Counted from the first letter of the stretch, positions 43,062-51,544 are shown. The stretch is 64,000 bases of DNA from Sphingomonadaceae bacterium OTU29LAMAA1 (GCA_024072375.1 CP099617.1:849001-913000); one strand, 5' to 3'. Notes: generated from the sequence alone by a model not told the origin. Numbers and translations: made by a program.

Positions 43062-43910
43062 ATGAAGCGCTTCGAAGGCACGCAAAGCTATGTCGCCACC
43101 GACGACCTGAAGGTCGCGGTCAACGCGGCGGTCACGCTCCGCCGCCCCCTGCTGGTGAAGGGCGAACCCGGCACCGGCAAGACCGTGCTGGCGTATGAGA
43201 TCGCCAAGGCGACCGGTGCCGAGCTGATCGAATGGAACGTCAAATCCACCACCAAGGCGCAGCAGGGCCTCTACGAATATGATGCCGTCGCGCGCCTGCG
43301 CGATGGCCAGCTCGGCGATGAACGCGTGCACGATATCGCCAACTATATCCGCAGGGGTAAATTGTGGGAGGCGTTCACCCGCCCGACCCCGCCGGTCCTG
43401 CTGATCGACGAGATCGACAAGGCCGATATCGAATTCCCCAACGACCTGTTGCAGGAACTCGATCGCATGGAGTTCCACGTCTATGAGACGAAGGAGACCG
43501 TGCGCGCGGTCGAACGCCCGATCGTCGTCATCACCAGCAACAATGAAAAGGAGCTGCCCGACGCCTTCCTGCGTCGCTGCTTCTTTCACTACATCAGGTT
43601 TCCAGACCGCGAGACGATGCAGGCGATCATCGATGTCCACTTCCCCGGCATCCAGAAGATCTTGGTCAGCAAGGCGATGGACATCTTCTACGACGTTCGC
43701 GACGTTCCCGGCCTCAAGAAGAAACCCAGCACCAGCGAGCTGCTCGACTGGCTGAAGCTGCTCCTGCACGAGGACATGCCACTCGACGTCCTCCAGAACC
43801 GCGATCCCACCAAGGCGATTCCGCCCCTCCACGGCGCGCTACTGAAGAACGAACAGGACATCATGCTGTTCGAACGGCTGGCCTTCATGGCGAAACGCCA
43901 GGGGCGCTGA
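43062..43910 (+). CDS. MoxR family AAA+ ATPase
   Basis: A 282-residue AAA+ ATPase of the MoxR/CoxD group, thought to act as a chaperone that remodels or inserts cofactors into target proteins together with VWA proteins. Walker A GEPGTGKT (residues 34-41), Walker B PPVLLIDEIDKADIEFPNDLLQELDRMEF, sensor 1 IVVITSNNEKELPDAFLRRCFFHYI. The lid domain is helical. The VWA partner is encoded 821 bp downstream (44732-45910), with a CHAP-domain gene in between. The ATPase family is not specific enough to name the client. Confidence 0.93.
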   Translation: MKRFEGTQSYVATDDLKVAVNAAVTLRRPLLVKGEPGTGKTVLAYEIAKATGAELIEWNVKSTTKAQQGLYEYDAVARLRDGQLGDERVHDIANYIRRGKLWEAFTRPTPPVLLIDEIDKADIEFPNDLLQELDRMEFHVYETKETVRAVERPIVVITSNNEKELPDAFLRRCFFHYIRFPDRETMQAIIDVHFPGIQKILVSKAMDIFYDVRDVPGLKKKPSTSELLDWLKLLLHEDMPLDVLQNRDPTKAIPPLHGALLKNEQDIMLFERLAFMAKRQGR

Positions 43911-43942
43911 GGCTCCCGATCCACGGCCGGTTCTGAATACAT

Positions 43943-44009
43943 ATCCGTCATCCCGCGAAATCCGTCATCCTCGCGATATCCGTCATCCCGGCGTTCGCCG
44001 GGATGACGG
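43943..44009. repeat. Three tandem ATCCGTCATCC units ending in a CCGTCATCCCGGCG hairpin
   Basis: ATCCGTCATCC occurs at 43943, 43960 and 43978, about 17-18 bp apart, each followed by a CGCGA or CGGCG segment. The last unit continues into CGTCATCCCGGCGTTCGCCGGGATGACGG (43981-44009), a near-perfect palindrome. The same palindrome family forms the inverted pair at 46211-46314. Together with the hairpin at 44051-44070 it fills the 223-bp gap between the MoxR and CHAP genes. Confidence 0.75.
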
Positions 44010-44050
44010 AATATGCTGGCAGCCTGGACTCTCATTCCGCCCCCGCAACG

Positions 44051-44088
44051 ACCGGCAAATAATTGCCGGTTTCACGTCTGTTTAACCA
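44051..44088 (+). promoter_or_regulatory. ACCGGCAA/TTGCCGGT hairpin and TTAACCA element upstream of the CHAP gene
   Basis: ACCGGCAAATAATTGCCGGT (44051-44070) has perfect 8-bp arms around ATAA. TTAACCA (44082-44088), similar to a CtrA half-site, follows 45 bp before the CHAP start codon. Position suggests control of the CHAP gene. The CtrA reading is weak, because the 7-mer is short and only one half-site is present. Confidence 0.35.
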
Positions 44089-44133
44089 CAATCGCCAACC
44101 TGACAGTCATCCTGCCGGCCCTAAACCCACGCT

Positions 44134-44700
44134 ATGCGGGGCTTTCTTCCCAGACGCGGCATCGCGGCCGCTGCAACATTGGCGGCAATGCTGCTTGCCG
44201 CCGGTCCTGCCGCATCGGCAGGTCTGCTCGATTACGTCGGGCAATGCGTCCCCTTCGCGCGCGCCGCATCCGGCATCCAGATCTATGGTGACGCGTGGAC
44301 GTGGTGGGATCAGGCGAACGGCAAATACGACCGCGGCCACACGCCCCAGACCGGCTCCGTCATCGTCTTCGCCAAGACAGGTCGGCTGCCGCTTGGCCAT
44401 GTCGCTGTCGTCAGCCGCGTCGTGGAAAAGCGGGTGTTGATGCTGACCCACGCCAACTGGTCGCGCCAGAACGGCGAGCGGGGCCATGCCGAACAGGACG
44501 TGACGCTCTACGACGTCTCCGACGACAACGACTGGAGCGAGGTAAAGGTCTGGTTTCGCGATGCCGACGGGCTCGGCGGCAGCATCTATCCGGTCAAGGG
44601 CTTCATCTACGGCGGGCGCCCCTCGCCCCAACTCACCAGTCGCAACCCCGACTATGTCGGCGCCCTGATCGACGCCTATGTTCCGACGGCGGGCCGGTAG
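44134..44700 (+). CDS. Secreted CHAP-domain protein (predicted amidase/peptidase)
   Basis: A 188-residue exported protein. The signal peptide is about residues 1-29 (two basic Arg pairs, then AAAATLAAMLLAAGPAASA). The CHAP (NlpC/P60-like) domain follows with the expected triad: Cys38 in YVGQCVPFAR, His89 in PLGHVAVVSRVV and Asn108 in LTHANWS. Such enzymes cut amide bonds in peptidoglycan or glutathionylspermidine-type substrates; a periplasmic cell-wall role is the best guess. The gene lies between the MoxR ATPase and the VWA gene on the same strand, only 31 bp before the latter. A hairpin precedes it. Confidence 0.85.
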   Translation: MRGFLPRRGIAAAATLAAMLLAAGPAASAGLLDYVGQCVPFARAASGIQIYGDAWTWWDQANGKYDRGHTPQTGSVIVFAKTGRLPLGHVAVVSRVVEKRVLMLTHANWSRQNGERGHAEQDVTLYDVSDDNDWSEVKVWFRDADGLGGSIYPVKGFIYGGRPSPQLTSRNPDYVGALIDAYVPTAGR

Positions 44701-44731
44701 ACACGTCGCACCGCGCGCGTAAGATGCCGGC

Positions 44732-45910
44732 ATGTTCCTCAACTTCCTCGACGAGCTTCGCACCGCCGGGATTCCGGCCAGCCTGAAGGAACATCTCGTC
44801 CTGCTGGAGGCGCTCGACGCCGGGGTGATCGATCGCACCCCCGAAGCCTTCTATTATCTCGCCCGCGCCACATACGTGAAGGACGAGGGGCTGCTCGATC
44901 GTTTCGATCAGGTCTTCGCCAAGGTGTTTCGCGGCATCACCACTACCTACGGCACGCAGGCGGAGGATATTCCCGCCGACTGGCTGAAGGCGGTCGCCGG
45001 GAAATTCCTGACGCCGGACGAGATGGAGCGCATCAAGTCGCTCGGCTCGTGGGACGAGATCATGGAGACGCTGAAGCAGCGGCTGGAGGAACAGCGGTCC
45101 CGGCATCAGGGCGGCAACAAATGGATCGGCACCGGCGGCACCAGCCCGTTCGGCAACGGTGGCTACAACCCCGAAGGCGTCCGCATCGGCGGAGAGGGCA
45201 AGCACGGCCGCGCGTTGAAGGTGTGGGACCAGCGCGAATTCAGGAATCTCGATTCGACCCGCGAACTCGGCACCCGCAACATCAAGGTCGCGCTCCGCCG
45301 CCTGCGCCGCTTCGCGCGCGAAGGCGCGGCGGACGAACTCGACATCCATGGCACGATCGACGGCACCGCGCGCCAGGGCTGGCTAGACGTGCGCATGCGA
45401 CCGGAACGCCGCAACGCGGTAAAATTACTCCTCTTCCTCGACGTCGGCGGCTCGATGGACCCGTGGGTGAAGCTCTGCGAGGAGCTGTTCAGCGCCGCGA
45501 CCGCCGAGTTCAAGAACCTCGAATTCTTCTACTTCCACAATTGCCCATATGAGGGGGTGTGGAAGGACAATAGCCGCCGCTTCGCCGAGCGCACGCCGCT
45601 GTGGGACGTGCTCCGCAAATTCGGCCACGATAACAAACTGGTGTTCGTCGGCGATGCGTCGATGAGCCCATATGAAATCACCCATCCCGGCGGCTCGGTC
45701 GAGCATCACAACGAGGAATCGGGCGCGGTGTGGATGCAGCGGCTGACCACCACCTATCCTGCCGCGGTATGGCTCAACCCGGTGCCGGACGGCCAATGGG
45801 GCTACAGCCAGTCGATCCGCATCCTGCGCGAATTGATGACCGACCGCATGTACCCGCTGACCCTCGCCGGCCTCGACGACGCGATGCGGGAACTGACGCG
45901 GAAACGATAG
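44732..45910 (+). CDS. VWA domain protein (CoxE-like), partner of MoxR
   Basis: A 392-residue cytoplasmic protein. The N-terminal two-thirds is helical and charged (MFLNFLDELRTAGIPASLKEHLVLLEAL; KQRLEEQRSRHQGGNKWIGTGGTSPFG). A C-terminal von Willebrand A domain has the metal-site motif DVGGSMD from about residue 237 and ends with the conserved-looking SIRILRELMTDRMYPLTLAGLDDAMREL. The third MIDAS position is Gly instead of Ser, which changes the canonical DxSxS. MoxR-VWA pairs act together in cofactor or complex maturation. Its MoxR partner is two genes upstream. Confidence 0.9.
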   Translation: MFLNFLDELRTAGIPASLKEHLVLLEALDAGVIDRTPEAFYYLARATYVKDEGLLDRFDQVFAKVFRGITTTYGTQAEDIPADWLKAVAGKFLTPDEMERIKSLGSWDEIMETLKQRLEEQRSRHQGGNKWIGTGGTSPFGNGGYNPEGVRIGGEGKHGRALKVWDQREFRNLDSTRELGTRNIKVALRRLRRFAREGAADELDIHGTIDGTARQGWLDVRMRPERRNAVKLLLFLDVGGSMDPWVKLCEELFSAATAEFKNLEFFYFHNCPYEGVWKDNSRRFAERTPLWDVLRKFGHDNKLVFVGDASMSPYEITHPGGSVEHHNEESGAVWMQRLTTTYPAAVWLNPVPDGQWGYSQSIRILRELMTDRMYPLTLAGLDDAMRELTRKR

Positions 45911-45932
45911 ACTTGGATACGGGAGAAAGGCG

Positions 45933-46193
45933 ATGCGCTGCCTGCCCCTGTTCGCCATCCTGCTGCCGACCACCGCCCTAGCCACGCCGGGCCCCAATCC
46001 CATTCCGAAAACGAACACGCCGGTTATCGGCAAGACGGGCGAACGCTGCCCGCGCGTCGCCAGCCGGCGCGTCGGCGACGTGACGCCCCCCGGCGCCCGC
46101 AAGCTCGGAGACATGCCGCCCGCCAAGCCGATTTATACCGTGGTGCGCGAAATCAACGGGTGTCCCATTCCGGTCAGCGTACGCCCGCGCTGA
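45933..46193 (+). CDS. Small secreted hypothetical protein
   Basis: An 86-residue protein with a cleavable-looking signal peptide (MRCLPLFAILLPTTALA). The mature chain is about 69 residues, Pro-rich and basic, with two cysteines (GERCPRVASRR and NGCPIPVSV) that could form a disulfide in the periplasm. It starts 23 bp after the VWA stop codon, preceded by GGGAGAAAGGCG, so it may be the last gene of the MoxR-CHAP-VWA run. I recognise no family. Convergent anmK lies beyond a repeat pair. Confidence 0.65.
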   Translation: MRCLPLFAILLPTTALATPGPNPIPKTNTPVIGKTGERCPRVASRRVGDVTPPGARKLGDMPPAKPIYTVVREINGCPIPVSVRPR

Positions 46194-46210
46194 CTTCGCG
46201 CCACCCCTCC

Positions 46211-46314
46211 CGTCATCCCGGCGAACGCCGGGACCCATGGACGCGGAACTTAGGTAGCGCTGACATCGTCAGCCGCTTCCAACCATGGGTCCCGGCGTTC
46301 ACCGGGATGACGGG
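46211..46314. repeat. Inverted pair of CGTCATCCCGGCG repeats
   Basis: Left copy (46211-46240): CGTCATCCCGGCGAACGCCGGG with tail ACCCATGG. Right copy (46283-46314), in reverse orientation: CCATGGGTCCCGGCGTTCACCGGGATGACGGG. The spacer is 42 bp. The two copies could fold into one long cruciform. It lies between convergent genes and may stop transcription from both sides. Confidence 0.85.
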
Positions 46315-46334
46315 AAAGATGGATGGTCAGAGTA

Positions 46335-47420
46335 TCAAACCCGGCTCACCACCCCGCCCATGATCGGGTCGCGCACACCGGTCGTCCCCGGGAAACTGAT
46401 CGGCAGCCCCTTCAACGTCCGCACCGCCATATACGCGAAGCCCTCCGCCTCCATCGCATCGCCGTTCCAGCCCAGCGCATCGCTCGGCTCCGGCACCAGC
46501 CCGGTCCGCTCGGCGATCATCCGCAGCATTGTCGGATTGTGCCGCCCACCGCCCGCGACGATCAGCCGCCGCGGCCTTGCCGGCAACCGGTCGATCGCCT
46601 CATTGACGCTCGCCGCGGTGAAGGCCGTCAACGTCGCCGCCCCGTCCGCCGCCGCCAGTCCTCGGGCCGGCTGGATGGTGAAATCGTTGCGGTCGAGGCT
46701 CTTGGGGGGTGCCAGTTCGAAGAACGAATGGTCGAGCATCCCCGTCAACACCGCTTCGTCGACGCGGCCAGCCGCCGCCAGAGCGCCGCCCGCATCGAAC
46801 CGCGCCCCCGTCTCCGCTTCGACCCAGCTATCGATCAATCCATTCGCCGGCCCGGTATCGAACGCGACCAGCGTACCGTCCGCCCCGACGAAGGTGATGT
46901 TGCCCACCCCGCCTAGGTTGAGCACCGCCACCGGCAGTTCCAGCCCCGCCGCCAGCGCGGCATGGTAGACCGGCAGCAACGGCGCGCCCTGCCCGCCCGC
47001 CGCCACGTCGGCGCTGCGGAAGTCGCTCACCACCGTCACACCGGTCGCCCGCGCCAGCACCGCGCCATCGCCGATCTGCCACGTCCAGCCCCGATCCGGC
47101 CGATGCGCAACGGTCTGCCCATGGTAGCCGATGACGTCGATAGCCGACGCTTCGACCCCGGCCTCGCGCAGCAGCTTGTGCACCGCAAAGGCATGCGTCC
47201 GGTCGATCAACTCCCCCGCCGCGACCAGATCAGGGCTCACCCGTGGCCGATCGAACGTCAGCGCCAGCGCGGTCGCCGCCGCCAGCTGCGCCCGCGCCGC
47301 ATCGGAATAGGGCTCCCCCCGGAACACGACGGCACGCACCTGCCCCTCGCCATCCGTCTCGATCAGTGCCGCATCGATCCCGTCGAGCGAAGTCCCGGAC
47401 ATCAAACCAATCGCCAGCAT
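46335..47420 (-). CDS. anmK: Anhydro-N-acetylmuramic acid kinase AnmK
   Basis: A 361-residue kinase that opens the 1,6-anhydro ring and phosphorylates anhydro-MurNAc to MurNAc-6-phosphate during peptidoglycan recycling. Signatures: phosphate-binding GLMSGTSLDGIDAALI, GYHGQTVAHRPDRGWTWQIGDG, VVSDFRSADVAAGGQGAPLLPVYH, the ATP site LNLGGVGNITF, FDTGPANGLID, and VAGGGRHNPTMLRMI. Start ATG 47420. With AmgK and MurU in this window it supplies most of the route to UDP-MurNAc described in Pseudomonas; the MurNAc-6-phosphate phosphatase MupP is not encoded here. It is divergent from rimO. Confidence 0.95.
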   Translation of the reverse strand: MLAIGLMSGTSLDGIDAALIETDGEGQVRAVVFRGEPYSDAARAQLAAATALALTFDRPRVSPDLVAAGELIDRTHAFAVHKLLREAGVEASAIDVIGYHGQTVAHRPDRGWTWQIGDGAVLARATGVTVVSDFRSADVAAGGQGAPLLPVYHAALAAGLELPVAVLNLGGVGNITFVGADGTLVAFDTGPANGLIDSWVEAETGARFDAGGALAAAGRVDEAVLTGMLDHSFFELAPPKSLDRNDFTIQPARGLAAADGAATLTAFTAASVNEAIDRLPARPRRLIVAGGGRHNPTMLRMIAERTGLVPEPSDALGWNGDAMEAEGFAYMAVRTLKGLPISFPGTTGVRDPIMGGVVSRV

Positions 47421-47497
47421 GCACGCTTACTCCTTGTCCGCGCTCTAGCCGGACCATCTGGCGAAACCATGCGAAAACGACTATGTGAGCCGTTCTC

Positions 47498-48823
47498 ATG
47501 GCAACTCGTCTTCCCTCCCCGCCGCGCGTCGGCATGGTTTCGCTCGGCTGTCCCAAGAACCTGGTCGACAGCGAACGCATCCTTACCCAGCTGCGCGCCG
47601 ACGGCTATCAGATGTCGGCCAATTACGCCGGCGCCGACGTCGTGCTGGTCAACACCTGCGGCTTCCTCGACTCCGCCAAGGAGGAGAGTCTCGAGGCCAT
47701 CGGCGAGGCGATCGCCGAAAACGGCCGCGTCATCGTGACGGGCTGCATGGGCAAGGAGGCAGACGTCATCCGCGCTCGCTTCCCGCAGGTGCTCGCCGTC
47801 ACCGGCGCGCACCAATACGAACAGGTCGTCGAGGCGGTGCACGAAGCCGCGCCCGCCAACTTGTCGCCCTACATCGACCTGATCCCCGATGCCGGCCTGA
47901 AGCTGACGCCGCGCCATTACAGCTATCTCAAGATTTCGGAGGGCTGCAACCACCGCTGCTCCTTCTGCATCATCCCCAGCCTGCGCGGCGATCTCGTCAG
48001 CCGCCGCCCCGACGCGATCCTGCGCGAGGCGGAAAAGCTGGTCGCCGCCGGCACCCGCGAACTGCTCGTCATCAGCCAGGACACGTCGGCCTACGGCATC
48101 GATATCCGCAAGGAACCGCGGATGTGGAAGGGGCAGGAGGTCGTGCCGCACATGACCGATCTCGCCCGCGAACTCGGCAAGATCGCACCCTGGGTCCGCC
48201 TCCACTACGTCTATCCCTATCCCCACGTCGATCAGGTCATCCCGCTGATGGCCGAGGGGCTGGTGCTGCCCTACCTCGACATCCCCTTCCAGCACGCCGC
48301 GCCGTCGGTGCTCAAGCGGATGAAGCGCCCCGGCAACGATGCCAAGGTGCTGCAACGCATCCATCAGTGGCGCGACATCTGTCCCGATATCGCGATCCGC
48401 TCGACCTTCGTCGTCGGCTTCCCCGGCGAGACCGAGGCGGACTTCGAATACCTCCTCGACTGGCTCGACGAAGCGCAGCTCGACCGCGTCGGTGCGTTCC
48501 GCTTCGAACCGGTCGAAGGTGCGGCAGCGAACCTCCTGCCCGACCACGTACCGGAAGAAGTGAAGGAGGAACGCTACCAGCGCATCATGGCGAAGACCGC
48601 CGCGATCAGCGCCGCCAAGCTCGCCGCGAAGATCGGCCGCACGCTGCCGGTGATCATCGACGAAGTCGGCGAAGAAGGTGCGACCGGCCGCAGCCAAGCG
48701 GATGCGCCGGAGATCGACGGCCACGTCTTCCTTCGCGACGCCGCCCACCTTGCGGTCGGCGACATCGTGCCGGTCGCTATCGAGGACGCGGACGAACACG
48801 ATCTGTACGGTGTGCCGCTCTGA
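47498..48823 (+). CDS. rimO: Ribosomal protein S12 methylthiotransferase RimO
   Basis: Radical-SAM methylthiotransferase that modifies an aspartate (Asp88/89) of ribosomal protein S12. The 441-residue protein has an N-terminal UPF0004 domain with three cluster cysteines ([32 protein letters not shown]). The radical-SAM motif is [15 protein letters not shown], followed by YPYPHVDQ and LDIPFQHA, with a C-terminal TRAM domain. SLGCPKN and the length separate RimO from the tRNA enzyme MiaB. The ATG at 47498 gives a typical N-terminus. It stands between divergent anmK and the AAA ATPase gene. Confidence 0.96.
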   Translation: MATRLPSPPRVGMVSLGCPKNLVDSERILTQLRADGYQMSANYAGADVVLVNTCGFLDSAKEESLEAIGEAIAENGRVIVTGCMGKEADVIRARFPQVLAVTGAHQYEQVVEAVHEAAPANLSPYIDLIPDAGLKLTPRHYSYLKISEGCNHRCSFCIIPSLRGDLVSRRPDAILREAEKLVAAGTRELLVISQDTSAYGIDIRKEPRMWKGQEVVPHMTDLARELGKIAPWVRLHYVYPYPHVDQVIPLMAEGLVLPYLDIPFQHAAPSVLKRMKRPGNDAKVLQRIHQWRDICPDIAIRSTFVVGFPGETEADFEYLLDWLDEAQLDRVGAFRFEPVEGAAANLLPDHVPEEVKEERYQRIMAKTAAISAAKLAAKIGRTLPVIIDEVGEEGATGRSQADAPEIDGHVFLRDAAHLAVGDIVPVAIEDADEHDLYGVPL

Positions 48824-48897
48824 CGCAAAACCACGACGGTAACGGCTCTTAGCTCGCTCTGCTGGACGGGTCAGGAGCATCGGCGCAAGCTTTGGCG

Positions 48898-50058
48898 ATG
48901 ATGACCCGCCTCGCCATCGCCGGCTATCGATCGATCCGTGATATGACGGTCGATCTGGCGCCACTCACCATCGTCACTGGTCCGAATGGATCGGGCAAGT
49001 CGAGCCTCTACCGATCGCTTCGCCTGTTGTCGGACGTCGCGCAGGGACGGCTCATCGCATCGCTCGCTCAAGAGGGTGGCCTGTCCTCGGTGTTGTGGGC
49101 TGGACCCGAGAAGATCAGTGCCGACATGCGCAGCGGTCGCGTGCCGGTGCAAGGCACCCGTCGATCGGATCCCATCGCGCTCAAGCTGGGCTTTTCGGGC
49201 GCTGACTTCGGCTACGCGGTCGACCTCGGTTTGCCGGTCCCCGGTTCAGGATTCGCCAACGATCCCGAGATCAAGGTCGAGGCGATGTGGAACGGCGAAC
49301 TGCTCGGCCGTGCCAACCTGTTTGCCGAGCGACGCGGCCCCCTGGTCACGCTGCGCACCAGCGAGACCGGCGAATGGCGACGCAGTCCCGTGGACCTGTC
49401 GTCCTTCGATACGATGGTGACCCATGCCGCCGATCCGAGGGACGGCCTCGAATTGCTGCTGATGCGGGAGCGGATGCGGAACTGGCGCTTCTACGATGCG
49501 CTCCGCACCGATCAGACCGCGCCTGCCCGCCGCCCGCAGGTAACGACCTACACACCCGTGCTGGCGAGCGACGGCAGCGATCTGACCGCCGCAATCTCGA
49601 CGATCTATGCCATCGGCGATGGTGCTGCGCTCGACAACGCGGTCGACGACGCCTTCGTCGGCTCGTCGATCGAGTTCACCGCCAGCGGTCCCAATCATGC
49701 GACGATCGGCATGTGCCAGCCGGGGATGCTCCGTCCGCTGGGTGCGAGCGAACTGTCGGACGGCACGTTGCGCTACCTATTGTTGGTGGCCGCTCTTCTA
49801 TCGCCACGGCCGCCCGAACTGATGGTCCTGAACGAGCCGGAGGCGAACCTGCACCCGTCGCTGCTGCCGGCGTTGGCCCGACTGCTGCTCGCCAGCGCGA
49901 AGACGTACCAGATCATCGTCGTGTCGCACAGCGGCGCTCTGATCGACGCACTCGGCGAGAGCGAGCAGGCGCGCAGCATCGCTCTCGCCAAGGACATGGG
50001 TGAGACGCGTGTTTCCGGCCAGCGCTTCGGTCCCGACTGGCGTTGGCCGAAGCGCTAG
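48898..50058 (+). CDS. AAA family ATPase of the RecF/SMC-like type (orphan)
   Basis: A ~386-residue ATPase with an ABC-type head. The opening strand ITRLAIAGYRSIRD-like (MTRLAIAGYRSIRDMTVDL) is followed by Walker A VTGPNGSGKSSLYRSLR, the signature-like SELSDGTLRYLLLVAALL, Walker B PELMVLNEPEANLHPSLLPAL, and the H-loop QIIVVSHSGALIDAL. There is no TOPRIM or nuclease domain and no long coiled coil, unlike OLD or SMC proteins. Related single-gene ATPases are common and mostly uncharacterised; some relatives belong to defence systems, but no effector gene lies next to it. The start could be TTG 48892, ATG 48898 or ATG 48901. Confidence 0.85.
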   Translation: MMTRLAIAGYRSIRDMTVDLAPLTIVTGPNGSGKSSLYRSLRLLSDVAQGRLIASLAQEGGLSSVLWAGPEKISADMRSGRVPVQGTRRSDPIALKLGFSGADFGYAVDLGLPVPGSGFANDPEIKVEAMWNGELLGRANLFAERRGPLVTLRTSETGEWRRSPVDLSSFDTMVTHAADPRDGLELLLMRERMRNWRFYDALRTDQTAPARRPQVTTYTPVLASDGSDLTAAISTIYAIGDGAALDNAVDDAFVGSSIEFTASGPNHATIGMCQPGMLRPLGASELSDGTLRYLLLVAALLSPRPPELMVLNEPEANLHPSLLPALARLLLASAKTYQIIVVSHSGALIDALGESEQARSIALAKDMGETRVSGQRFGPDWRWPKR

Positions 50059-50148
50059 GGCCGATCGCCGGCGCCGACCGTCGACACGAAGGTGCGGCTG
50101 ATGGGAATATCCTGTTGCGTAGCGGCGCGAATGTGGCAGCAAGCGGAG

Positions 50149-51543
50149 ATGCTGTTCCGAACGCTCGCCGCCGCACTGGCGCTCACCGCCGCCCCCGCTA
50201 CCCTCGCCGCGCAATCGCTGACGCCCGGCGAGTTGAAGGCCGTCGACAAGGTCGTGGCGGAATGCCTCGCCACCACAGGCACGCCTTCGGCCCAGATCGC
50301 GATCGTCCGCGGCGGCAAGGTCGTGCTGGTGAAGGCGTACGGCAAGCAATCCGACGCCACCCTCGCCCGCACCGACGCGCCCTATCAGATCGCATCGATC
50401 TCCAAGCAGTTCACCGCCGCCGCGCTGCTCCTGCTCGAGGATGACGGCAAGCTGTCTATGGACGACACCGTTGCCAAATACCTGCCCAGCATCAGCGGCG
50501 GCGACCGGATCACCATCCGCCAGTTGCTCAGCCACACCGCCGGCCTGCAGGATTACTGGCCGCAGGATTACAGCTTCGAAGCGATGGAAACGCCGACCAA
50601 GCCCCAGGCGATCGTCGATCGCTGGGGCAAGAAGCCGCTCGATTTCGCCCCCGGCACGCAATGGCAATATTCCAATACCGGCTATGTCGTCGCCGGCATG
50701 ATCGCCGAAAAAGCAGCCGGCGAACCGCTGATGGCGTTCCTCGACCGGCGCATCTTCAAGCCGCTCGGCATCACGGCGTACGATCAGGACAAGGCGATCG
50801 GCGGACGCTTCCCGGTCGGCTACCACCGCAACGCCCTCGGCCCGGTCCGCGCCGCGCCGCCGCCCGCCGACGGCTGGCTGTTCGCCGCGGGCGAATTGTC
50901 GATGAGCGCCGCCGATCTTGCCAAATGGGATGTCGCGCGACTCAACCGCAGCCTGCTCCCCACCGACGACTGGGCGGCGCAGGAAAAGCCGGTGCTGCTC
51001 GCGGACGGCAGCACCACCAATTACGGCCTCGGCGTCAGCCTGGGGAAGCGCGCCGGCCAGCCTTATATCGAACATAGCGGCGAAGCGGTCGGCTTCCTCT
51101 CCGAAAACATCGTGTTCCCGGAGCAAAAGGCGGCGATCGTCGTCCTCACCAACGCCGATTTCGGCGATGCTTTCGTCGCGATCGCTGGCGGCATCGCCAA
51201 GGTCGTCGTGCCCGCGGGCGCGGACGCGATCGAGGCGGACAAGACCAGGGCCGCCCACGCGATGTACGATTCGCTGCGCAACGGCACGCTCGACCGCAAG
51301 CTGCTCACCGCCAACGCTTCCTATTATTTCACGCCTCAGGTCCTCGCCGACTACCGGTCCAGCCTGTCCGCGCTCGGCGAACCCACCGGCTTTGAACTCG
51401 CCGGGGCCAAGCGCCTGCGCGGCGGCTTCGTCCAGCGCCGCTACACCGTCACCTATCCCAAGCAGAAGCTGTCGATCGGCACCTTCGCCGAGCCCGACGG
51501 CGCGCAACGCTACGAACAATTCCTCGTCAGCCCGGCGAACTGA
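50149..51543 (+). CDS. Exported beta-lactamase-fold serine hydrolase
   Basis: A 464-residue class C beta-lactamase/esterase-type hydrolase. Signal peptide MLFRTLAAALALTAAPATLAAQ. Catalytic SxxK is in ASISKQFTAAALLLLED, the Tyr motif in YSNTGYVVAGMIAEKAAGEP, and the third motif is probably HSGEAVGF. A smaller C-terminal domain (YYFTPQVLADYRSSLSAL) is typical of serine hydrolases that act on peptides or esters rather than antibiotics. The substrate is unknown. I chose ATG 50149 because it begins the signal peptide; the open frame extends 19 codons upstream. The aminopeptidase gene begins 1 nt after the stop codon, so they form an operon. Confidence 0.88.
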   Translation: MLFRTLAAALALTAAPATLAAQSLTPGELKAVDKVVAECLATTGTPSAQIAIVRGGKVVLVKAYGKQSDATLARTDAPYQIASISKQFTAAALLLLEDDGKLSMDDTVAKYLPSISGGDRITIRQLLSHTAGLQDYWPQDYSFEAMETPTKPQAIVDRWGKKPLDFAPGTQWQYSNTGYVVAGMIAEKAAGEPLMAFLDRRIFKPLGITAYDQDKAIGGRFPVGYHRNALGPVRAAPPPADGWLFAAGELSMSAADLAKWDVARLNRSLLPTDDWAAQEKPVLLADGSTTNYGLGVSLGKRAGQPYIEHSGEAVGFLSENIVFPEQKAAIVVLTNADFGDAFVAIAGGIAKVVVPAGADAIEADKTRAAHAMYDSLRNGTLDRKLLTANASYYFTPQVLADYRSSLSALGEPTGFELAGAKRLRGGFVQRRYTVTYPKQKLSIGTFAEPDGAQRYEQFLVSPAN

Positions 51544-51544
51544 G

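Noticed and set aside
43943..44009. Repeated ATCCGTCATCC units as a CRISPR array
   Set aside because: Only three units, 17-18 bp apart with no room for spacers, and no cas genes.
49798..51519. 573-codon minus-strand frame opposite the serine hydrolase
   Set aside because: Antisense to a gene with signal peptide and SxxK motif; no domain visible.
50149..51543. Beta-lactamase conferring antibiotic resistance
   Set aside because: SxxK and Tyr motifs are shared with many esterases and peptidases; the C-terminal domain and the operon with an aminopeptidase point away from a dedicated antibiotic resistance enzyme.
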